Shown: positions 55,301 through 64,000 of the stretch, piece by piece
Numbering within the stretch: position 1 is the stretch's first letter
Layout of the letters: every line of letters starts with the position of its first letter
Assembly: GCA_009823505.1 (NCBI GenBank)
Contig: VZQC01009559.1
Coordinates: 516,760-580,759 of the forward strand
Origin: Rhizomys pruinosus
Taxonomy: Eukaryota; Chordata; Mammalia; Rodentia; Spalacidae
Direction: 5' to 3'
DNA: 64,000 nt
Program-made: the position numbers and the translations under genes
The notes under the pieces: generated by a model
What the model saw: only the letters and a program-made list of their open reading frames with translations
What the model was told of the DNA's origin: nothing
The model's database searches: none

Positions 55301-55746
55301 TTGTGATGGTTGCTCTAAAGTCAGAATGAAAATATGGTTGGAGACATCTTTTGTACACTTTAAAGCATTTTTTATTGTGAATGATTTGCCACTGCATAGA
55401 GTCAGCAATCAGCAGCTTCCACACACACACCACACATGTCAAACCAGCTTTCTGACATTAGCATGTTGGGAAAACGTGGTAACTCTGGAATTTTGAGGAA
55501 GCAACAATCTCCCAAACATAAACTTTTGTAGCTTTTGAGCTAAGCTGAAGCTGCATCCACTCAGCCTGCTTGGATCACCTAATGCAGAGTCTCTCACCAT
55601 AGGTACACATATATCTTTAGAGCAGAGCTCCTCAGCAGTGTAGAATATCCCCAGAAAACTTGTCTACATGCTTCTGCCCCACACCAGAGAAAACAATATT
55701 ATATTAGGTAGGGCCAAGGAAAGCACACTTTAAAAAGTCCAAACTG
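55301..55746. other. Unassigned non-coding sequence
   Basis: A short (CA)-rich run lies at 55421-55436. No gene recognised. Confidence 0.45.
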
Positions 55747-55990
55747 GAGAGATGGCCTAGCGGTTAAGAGCGCCGACCGCTCTTACAGAGGACCCAGGTT
55801 CGATCCCCAGCACCCACATGGTGGCTAAGAACCGTCTGAAGCTCCAATTCCAGGAGAACTCCAGTTCCAGGGGAATCCTAGACCCTCTTCTGACCTCCGC
55901 GGCATTGCACGGCATGGGTGCACAGACTTGCATGCAGACAGTACATTCATACACATACAGAAGTAAATAAAATTAATAAAAATTTTTTTT
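55747..55990 (+). mobile_element. Young B2/B3-type SINE
   Basis: Intact A box and a B box reading aggttcgatcc; 17-bp tandem duplication present. The 16-bp target-site duplication aaaaagtccaaactgg flanks it (its right copy is at 55991-56006, its left copy ends at the SINE head). Confidence 0.96.
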
Positions 55991-56084
55991 AAAAAGTCCA
56001 AACTGGATCTCATGTATACTGTCTATGGAAGATATTGTACCATTTGAGGGTACTTATTATTATTAGTAGTAGTATTACTATTAT

Positions 56085-56236
56085 TTTGTGTGTGCACATA
56101 TGCGGAAAGCAGAGTTTGACCTCAGGTGTCTCTCAACTCTCCAGTTTATTACTTTTTTCTTAAAAAATCTATGATCTCTCACTGAACCTGGAGATCATAG
56201 GTTTGGCTGGGTTGATTGGTCAGCGAGCCATAGGTG
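56085..56236 (-). mobile_element. B4-type SINE fragment, antisense
   Basis: gtgtgtgcacatatgcgg, then atctctcactgaacctggag and a gtcagcgagcc block; truncated before the tRNA-like head. Confidence 0.65.
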
Positions 56237-56260
56237 TTTAACTATTATGTTTTGAATTAC

Positions 56261-56494
56261 GGGGGCTGGAGAGATAGCCTAGCGGTTAAGAGCACCGACT
56301 GCTCTTGCAGAGGACCCTGGTTCGATCCCCAGCACTCACATGGTGGCTGAGAACCGTCTGTAACTCCAATTCCAGGAGAACTTCAGTTCCAGGAGGATCC
56401 GAGACCCTCTTCTGACCTCCGCGGCATTGCACAACACAGGTGCAAAGACCTGCATGCAGATAGTACACTCATACACATACAAAAATAAATAAAA
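56261..56494 (+). mobile_element. Young B2/B3-type SINE
   Basis: Head gggggctggagagatagcct, B box tggttcgatcc, 17-bp tandem duplication present. Target-site duplication tttgaatta at 56251-56259 and 56495-56503. Confidence 0.95.
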
Positions 56495-56699
56495 TTTGAA
56501 TTAAAACTTCAGTCCTCAGTCTGAAGTTCTTTGGTCTCTTCAAGTGGGTCACTCTCAAATGTATTATATAAGCAAGCAATTGTAATATGTGTACTCACTT
56601 TCCCAGGCAGGTTGAACCCTGAAATTCCAAGTGTACAAGGAATCAAGTATGGGAAATCAAAATTCTTCCAGAGTCTTGGGAAGGAAGATCTTTCCAAAC

Positions 56700-56703
<4 letters not shown>

Positions 56704-56767
<64 letters not shown>

Positions 56768-56856
56768 AGAGAAGTGAGGAGAGGAGAGGGAAGGAGGTGA
56801 GGAGGGGGAAGAAGGGGGGAGGGGAAGGGAGGGGGGAGGGGAGGGGGACAGGAGGA
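56704..56856. repeat. (GA)n microsatellite and polypurine tract
   Basis: About 29 ga units (56704-56762) followed by almost pure purine made of gga/gggga units. The complement is a pure pyrimidine strand; the serine- or glutamate-rich open frames over it are artefacts. Confidence 0.95.
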
Positions 56857-59342
56857 GACTAATGAACAGATCTTGAGGAAACCAGAGGACAACCAGAGCT
56901 AATAGAAAAGGGCATGAGGAATAGGGAGCAGGTTTTATAGCAGGTCTCTGAGGAGCATGGTCCATTGCTCAGTCATGAATCATGAAGAGTTTAATCTATG
57001 AGGAATGAAAGGACCAAGTAACTGTTCACCTGTGTGACTTTGAGAACAGGTAATAGGGATGAGAAATAAAGAAAACCAAACAAGTGAAGTTATGCCAGAA
57101 GAGGAGGCTTTGGAGATTCATGTCTAAGAAGTCAATCCTTTCAGTACAGAAATAGTATTTCTGATCTGAGCTTGGGGGATGTTGCAATAGAAGAGTTCGG
57201 TGCACTGAGAAGTGAGAAGATGAGAAACTAGGCAAAAGAGCACTGTACTTGGGACACATACTTTCCCTGATACAGATGTCGGAAGAGGGAGATTGCTTAT
57301 CACTGTTTTTATATGGCCGTTGCTACTGTTGGTTTAATGCATCTATTCTTTTTGAATCGTGGTCATTATCAACATGATGAAAGCACTGTGTGCTGCCAAA
57401 TTTTCATCCATTTAGCAGCTCCATTGAGTAAAAATTCCTTAAGTGAAAAATATGTAAACAACAGCAATCGTACTGACACAAGTGGTGGCACTGTATAGCT
57501 TTCAAGACATCTATGGCTTATTAAAAACAGTTCTTGAAGTATCAAGGGGAGAAATTATCATCTCCTTTTAACAGGTAAGAAAGCACTACCATAAGATAAC
57601 TAATTATACAACAAAAATGCTAGCGCCCAAGTTCTTCTATTTAATACTCAACATGTTCTGTACCCTGGTGAACTTAATGGGAGAGGCAGTAACCAAACCC
57701 TTGGTAGTGCTGAATTATTGATTTCCACTATGATTTGAATTTACCATGTGTTTTCCCCATTGATTCTAATTAAAAATGTAGTCACTCAAACATAACATGC
57801 AAAGTTTAAGTTAAATTCAGTTAGTTAAGAGAAAAACTAAAGAAAAATTCAGAGCTCTATTTTTTAATGCTGTGTGCCTCTTGTTTGCAGGATTGTTACC
57901 CAGTAACATTTATGGATGCTCACTTATTTCTTTCTCTTTGGATGAGATAGAAATAACAAGATATATACGAAGCATATATGTATGTATGCATACAGAAACC
58001 TAAATGTTCACGTAAAACAAAATCCTGGGATGCTTTTCAAATTTTCTTTTTGTATTTGACATTCAAACTTCATTTGCTTAATACAAGATGGCACCTCATG
58101 GATTGTCCATAGCAAGAAGTTTGTAGGTTAGTAAAGGGACTTTCAAGAATTGATTGCCTAGAGAGAAAAATCCAAATGACTGAGTGCACTTTCTTTCCCA
58201 CTTTCTCAGGACAGTCTGTTTAATGATCATCTTTATTTTCTCTAGAAACAGGATATAGGTAAAAGGAGGCAGTGTCTGCCTTCAGAAGGGGTTCATTCAT
58301 TCCAGGTTGAGCTGATCAAAACCTTGCCTGTTAGCCATAGCCGGTGAGTGGTGTAGAAGCAATTGTACTCCATTTTCTTATCTATAAGCTGATTGAATAA
58401 GAAATGTACATAGAAACACTTTTTTAAAATATGAACAATTAATATGTTCTGTATGAAAAAAATGGAGTAGGCTACTGACAGAGATCCATTGTGTGGATTT
58501 ACTTTTGGAAATTTCCGTAATCTCTCTGCATGTTAGCTGCACATTACCAAAACGTAGCTAACATGTAAGAGCTGGTCTCTATAAGCTTGATCCAAAAGAA
58601 AGACCATGTACGGAGTCAGTATTTCCCTTTATATGTGATAGGTTTTAACCTAGAGAACAAAGAACAAGGTATATTTCCATTTCTGAGCTGTGTTGTAGAT
58701 TAAAACACATTTCCTTTCATAACAAATTGTAACAATCTTATCTATGCTCACTGTATTTCTGTAAAATGTGTAATAATGTGAAAATTAATGTTCAATATCT
58801 GTTTGAACATGTTTGAGGTATATAATGGACATCATTTCATATGTTCATACTTTTTCTCTGCAATTACATATCTTGATTTTCAGGGTTAGCATACATTTCT
58901 CTTTGGTCAACAGGTACATTTAACTAGAAATCAAACTAAAATCTTCAGAAGCCAGAATACATTCATACTTTACCTGCATTTGAAATAGAAAGTTCTAGTG
59001 TATATAATCATATAAGATTATCAAGACTTCTTATTTTCATGGTTATAAAAAGACCAAAAAGTTTACCTTTGTTCCCAGCTTAAAAATAATTTTCAGATTC
59101 AATTGCGGACACTGCAAGTTTTGAAGTCTGTTGTGCTGGCTAGTTTGTAAAGTCCGAGACCTCCCTTACATAGCTCATTTCCTATGTTGCTTTCAGACTA
59201 TCTTCACCAGCTCTCTTCTGCCTTCTGGGTAAAATTCCTGTTTAAATCAGGACTCCTGTCGTCCCCACTACCTATGTGTTCTTTTGGGATTCTATCAACG
59301 CTTCTTTAGTCATAGTTACAGGCAGTGACTTGCTTGCATTTT
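56857..59342. other. Unassigned SINE-free sequence
   Basis: About 2.5 kb without recognisable SINEs or LTRs. 57300-57640 keeps some CpGs and might include a weak MIR relic near 57555-57665. A 10-bp inverted repeat (catgttagct / agctaacatg) lies at 58531-58565. No gene recognised. Confidence 0.4.
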
Positions 59343-59344
59343 GG

Positions 59345-59376
<32 letters not shown>

Positions 59377-59380
59377 CCCT
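59343..59380. repeat. (CT)n microsatellite
   Basis: About 14 ct units followed by tccctcccct. Confidence 0.95.
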
Positions 59381-60779
59381 CAGGCCTCCCTCCCTGACAT
59401 TTCTTTTTTTGTTGGCATTAATTTCATTCTTCTGCCTTTTCATGGTAATATGTGGTTAGTAGGATCCTGCAGGTGCTGTTAGCACATCGCACTCTTTAGT
59501 TATCTCATCTGAAAGAACACACATGTCTTAAGTGAAGGATGCTTAAACCTTTACATCTGTTTATGAAGACATTTGCTGAATAAATTGGTGGAGGCAGTGG
59601 CCATTAACTAAGCACAAACTATAATAAATTATTGAAAGAGACAGTGATATGACTGGATTAACAAAACCCTAGAAAATTATTTGGAGGTCTAGGGAGTAAA
59701 CACAATGTTTCTTGTGCAGAAAGGACCTAGAAAACTCTCAGAAGAAAACTCAGTGTGAGTTCCTTCTCTGTTTGCATCCAGTGCTACAACAGCATATGGG
59801 GGTATAAGGGGGTCAGGCTAGGTTTTATGGGGCAAACATAGCATGAGTGGAGTTTCTCACCAGTGTTCCTTCTTATCAACACATGGGTCAGCTTTTCCTG
59901 TTTCTTCCTCCCTAAGGCACTGGCAGCCCAAGTCCAGAGACCAAACTCTGTCCAGTCGCCCTGGAGACTGAACTCTGCCCAGTGGCCCTGAAGAAGCCTT
60001 GAAGACAGAGGCACAACAACTCTTCTGAGTTATTAGTCATCCTCTCAAACTTCAGCCATTTGTACACAGAGGATAATAGCGCAGCCTGCCCCTTAGACAT
60101 GCTGGGAGGATTAAGGAACTCAGAGAGAGGATAAATGTGAAAGGGCATTGAGCAACTGTCTCAGGACGGAGTCTGAGAAGTGGATGCTCTGTGAATGCCC
60201 CTTCTTTCCCATTCACCCGTCCATGTCTTCTGCCCCCACACTCAACACACAGAATCTAAAGAGCAAATGAGAGGAGAAAGGAACACGTTTTGAGTTTCCC
60301 TGTTCAGAAGTGTCCTGCCACACTATGGCTAGTCCAGGTAGGTTATGCACGCTATGACATTCTCCGAGTACCTACCACACTAACCCCACAGGCATGCAAG
60401 TCAGATAAGAAGCCCCTGTGCTCCTTTGAAGAAATGCTTATCGGACTGAGCAGCCATGATAACCGTTGTAGCAGAGGGTACCAGATCTTTCCCGCTTTTG
60501 ATGATCTGAAGTAAACCATTTCATGGACTTCCAGGGGCACATGTTAGAAATTGAACTGCTTCTCAGAAAATCAGACAGCAGGAAAACCACCGAATAACTA
60601 TAACACTGAGACAAGTCTTTTCATTACCTATCCAAACATGCTTGTATCATGGTATACACATAGGTATATGTCAGATACTGTTTGTGGCATCACTACTGTT
60701 TTATTTAGTTAACTGATGGTAGTAAAGACAATGGTTATTATGGGCAAAACCAATGAATTCATATAATAAAGAAATTATC
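59381..60779. other. Unassigned SINE-free sequence
   Basis: Somewhat GC-richer at 59890-60540, with a ~28-bp imperfect tandem pair at 59936-59990 (aactctgtccagtcgccctg / aactctgcccagtggccctg). Short frames have no recognisable domain. Confidence 0.4.
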
Positions 60780-61003
60780 GGGGCTGGAGAGATGGCTCAT
60801 CGGTTAAGAGTGCCGACTGCTCTTGCAGAGGACCCGGATTTGATTTCCAGCACCCACATGGCAGCTGAAAACCATCTTTAACTCCAGTTCGAGGGGAATC
60901 CAACACCCTCTTCTGACCTCCGAGGCATTGCACACCAGTGCACAAACCTACATGCAGACAATACATTCATACACATATGAAAATAAATAAAATTAAAAAA
61001 AAA
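60780..61003 (+). mobile_element. B2/B3-type SINE, single-block subtype
   Basis: Head ggggctggagagatggctca, one copy of the ctccagttcgagg block. Target-site duplication aaagaaattatc at about 60768-60779 and 61001-61012. Confidence 0.94.
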
Positions 61004-61012
61004 GAAATTATC

Positions 61013-62423
61013 ATAAAGAAAGTCTGATTAAACTGTAGAATTTTTGTGGAATTATGAAGTTTAACAATATACCTAGTGGTTAGAAAAGGTTCAACAATTA
61101 TGATAAATGTGAACTATTTTTTATCTATAGATGCAGATTCAAAAGCAAAATGAGAATTCTGATGAGATCTCAGGTAGTTACAAAAATAATTCAGAAAAAT
61201 GAAAACAATTATAGTGTTTTGTTAAATATCTCTGGGAGTGTTTTCTTCTAAATTTATTTATTCAGTTACTCATTCTTTCTGAACTTACAAAACATTTAGT
61301 GACTAATGGAACAGTGAGATTTTGAGAACTACACTTTGGTTAGGGCAGCTTTGACAACTTAATAATCAAAATGCAATTTTGACCAATATTTCTTACCATA
61401 TATTAAGACTTTTAGCTTTTTTCATTCTCAGACACAAGTTTTGTGAAATGCATTTTAATTGTATGGATTAAAATTAAGTAAAATTTAATATATTTCCATC
61501 TTTAGACTTGGGTCACCACATCTGTATCTGGCTGAGGATTTTCTCAATAAATCCTTATTCACAAAGTGAGTAGTCTTAGGCTTCACAGGATGGCACAGTT
61601 TATGGAATTAAAATATATCAATATCATTTCAAAAGCTTAAAAACTAATAGTTACTTTGGATCTGTTGCTTTGCCTACTGGAGTCTAATTTGCTTCATTCA
61701 GGCCTCTGTAATCTGGCCTGTAAAGTATTTAATTGTATCTTTATTTCACTGATTATCTTGCTTCAGAGGATTTTAAAAACACATTCACATTTATGTAATT
61801 TTATGAAACATGTTTTATACTTCTTTCTCCTTTTTTCTATTACTGTGACATAGAGTCTCATTACTTTTGTGTTTGTTTCCAGTATAGTAATTTTACTACT
61901 TCTCTAGATAATTTTGTCTTTCAATTTCACAGAACTTGTTTTGAACTTCAGAGTTGTTTTGGACGCAGCAGTTGGTCCATTTTGAACACTTTTGATAGCT
62001 TGATTTGAAAACAAAGTGGCCCATGCTCTGTATTTTCTGGGGGTAAATGTATACTTATATTTTATAACAGTAATTCTGCCTTTGATTTACAATACTTTGT
62101 TTTTAGTAATTTAACTTGGTGTCTCTGCAATTCCATATTGAACTAAGAGCTAAATGGATATGGTTTTGCAGGAACTTCTCAAATGTGCTTCTAATTGGTG
62201 TTCGTTCCACAGCTCCTTTCCATTAAGCACATGTTTCAATTTTGTGTTCTTTGCTCAAATGCTCATTATTTTGAATTTAGGTATAGCGAATGGTATTTTC
62301 CATGTATTAGCACAGGCACTTAAATGCTGTCCACCTTGACGCTTTACAACATTGCTCTCTGCTTTTCTAGTCATTAAATATATTCTGCAAACAAGCAGGG
62401 TAGAGGTAAATCTTATGTGGTCT

Positions 62424-62425
<2 letters not shown>
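61013..62425. other. Unassigned AT-rich sequence
   Basis: About 1.4 kb with no recognisable transposon or gene. Confidence 0.45.

Positions 62426-62464
<39 letters not shown>
62426..62464. repeat. (CA)n microsatellite
   Basis: About 19 ca units. Confidence 0.97.
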
Positions 62465-62465
<1 letters not shown>

Positions 62466-63200
62466 TCAAATGGATTCTGAAGAAACTTAATAGTACCAAA
62501 GGAATAATGAACGATGGATTTTTGAACTTGCCCTTGGCTTTTGTATGAGCTCCACTGCCTGCACATCATAATAATTATGAACACTACCTAGAAGGCCTGA
62601 AAGAAACTGACAGGAGTTGCTCATAGCTCCCACCCAATAATCACAGCATCAGTGTCTCACTGCTTCAGTGCTTTAGGTCAGATATGTTCCTGTATTTCAG
62701 TGAATGGATTCATATGCACTAACATGATTTTAACTATGCTGATTGGAATAGCAGGAAGAAAATCATTGATCATATGATTAAGTGAATTAAATAGAATATT
62801 TATATATATATATATGTAAATGAAAAGGCATTTGTGAATTTTGAGTTTAAAATTCTTGTTTATTCAGATAGATTGGAGAACACAATAGTGGAATCTCTAC
62901 AGGGAGCACTGCACTCTCGGTGGTTTGCTGTTATAGCCAGAAAACCAGTATCTCCTCACTCCCACATCAATGATTCCTCCTAGCAGAATTACCCTCACAA
63001 AGACATGAATGGATTTCTGAGATATGTTTCCTAGTTTCACATGTACCTAATAGTTTTACAAAGGGCTTCCATTAAAATTGGCTTGGAAAGTATATCTTTT
63101 GCCCTGATTAGGGATTTAAGTGTCAGAATTTAGGAATAAGGGAAAACTTAAAGCGTTATATTCTGAGTCTTGGACACAAGTTCCGGAAACAAAAATCAAG
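62465..63200. other. Unassigned sequence
   Basis: It includes a short (TA)n at 62801-62816. No gene recognised. Confidence 0.45.
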
Positions 63201-63456
63201 TGGCTGGTGAGATGGATCTATAGGTAAACTGCCTGCTGCATACACAGGAGATGTGAATGCAGATCCCTGGCACATAAACATCCAATATTAAGGTAATGTG
63301 CACCTGTAATCAGAGCACTGGGGAAGCAGAGACGGGGTTCCCTAGCTGGCTAGCTGATCTTGCTGAATCAATGAACTCTAGGTTTAGTCAGAGACTATCT
63401 CAAAAAATAAGATGGACAGTGACTATTCTGGCCTTTGCGCGTGCGCACACACACAG
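63201..63456 (+). mobile_element. B4-type SINE, diverged
   Basis: Head tggctggtgagatggatcta, then a B1-like half (gtgcacctgtaatcagagca, then gtcagagactatctcaaaaa), followed by a cgcgtgcgcacacaca run. Confidence 0.7.
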
Positions 63457-63492
63457 AGGGAGGGAGGGAGGGAGAGAGAGAGAGAGAGAGAA
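63457..63492. repeat. (GGGA)n/(GA)n tract
   Basis: Purine tract directly after the B4 element. Confidence 0.93.
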
Positions 63493-64000
63493 GCAAAATA
63501 TATAAAAAAGAAAGCTATGTGTTCAGTTTCATTGTGTAACAGAGGAAAGTTTCCAAGCTGACTCTCAGAAATTGGGTTCTTCGAGTTTATATGCACCATA
63601 TGTAGGTAGGAAAGTAGGAATATTTAAAAAAGATAGAGAAAAGTTCATTAAGTATACCATATATTGAAAGGGTTGGTAATCTCATATAGAGCAATGAATA
63701 TTAGAACAATTGGAATAATAAAATTAAAGGAGTTTCTTTTTCATTTTTCCTCTGAGGAGAAATACAACAATGGTGAGTGGAAGACACAGCTTCCTGTTAC
63801 ATCATGCTTCCGGTGGCATTACCTGGACGACTGCCATATGGACTACAGAAATTTATGCCAGTTGTGAGAAGTGATAGGTAGGATATTTAAAAGGAGTAGG
63901 GGCTGAGTCTGAAAGGTAGGAAGGGATCAATCAGATGATGGAAGTGGAGAGGAGACATTTTGAAAAACAGGAGAAATGTGGAAAACTCCAGTTTTATTTT
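63493..64000. other. Unassigned non-coding sequence
   Basis: Purine-leaning, unique-looking. The 67-codon frame at 63664-63867 has no recognisable domain. Confidence 0.4.

Noticed and set aside
54915..55496. 193-codon frame as a novel gene
   Set aside because: It overlaps a recognisable L2 RT relic and has no start context, splice or domain support; kept only as a low-interest finding.
59125..59160. Start of another LTR (tgtgctggctagtttg)
   Set aside because: The match to the rodent LTR 5' end stops after about 16 bp and nothing LTR-like follows.
60290..60514. 74-codon plus-strand frame
   Set aside because: No recognisable domain and no splice or conservation evidence available from the sequence alone.

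Overview
The window is intergenic or intronic DNA from a muroid rodent nuclear genome. The evidence is its repeat content: B1, B2/B3-type, B4 and ID SINEs, MaLR-like LTRs, rodent LINE-1 with tandem promoter monomers, older L1M, L2 and MIR relics, and many (CA)n, (GA)n and (TCTCC)n microsatellites. The 3' half of the young tRNA-derived SINEs differs from what I remember of Mus and Rattus B2, so I name no species. I found no intact host protein-coding gene, tRNA, rRNA or CRISPR array. Almost every open frame is chance or lies inside a transposon. The one recognisable host coding sequence is a dead RPL28 retrocopy (40790-41246).

Layout. 1-9050: sparse SINEs, one LTR, a 16-bp minisatellite and a strong CTCF-like motif at 8624-8642. 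9055-11412: a decayed L1M carrying two later SINEs. 11413-17560: scattered B1, B4, B2 and an antisense L1 3' end. 17560-24430: free of SINEs, with an AT-rich, CpG-retaining core at 19300-21120 that resembles a conserved non-coding regulatory cluster. 21622-29141: two near-identical copies of a ~3.5-kb segment on either side of a 389-bp (TCTCC)n tract and a single N. This reads as two overlapping contigs that were never merged, not as a biological duplication. 29142-29450 is low-quality sequence at the same microsatellite.

29450-40790: SINEs, a B1 split by a B2-type SINE, a MIR, an ID element, a perfect 19-bp-arm hairpin, a B4 and an antisense LTR. 40790-53800: a LINE-1 graveyard. An RPL28 retrocopy abuts an old L1 (L1-A), which was later hit by a MaLR-like solo LTR, a B2-type SINE and a younger near-full-length L1 (L1-B, 45298-50163) bounded by an 18-bp target-site duplication. 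L1-B shows 103-bp promoter monomers, 11-residue repeats in the ORF1 coiled coil, a deletion of the RT core and a possible 3' transduction. Further L1 pieces follow, including a 299-bp twin-primed insertion with a perfect 12-bp target-site duplication. 53800-64000: a B4, an L2 relic, three B2-type SINEs, microsatellites and long unassigned AT-rich tracts.

No genes act together here and I see no convincing new biological system. The items most worth checking are the assembly overlap, the nested LINE-1 structure, the B2-type subfamily defined by a 17-bp internal duplication, the CTCF-like site and the SINE-free conserved-looking block.
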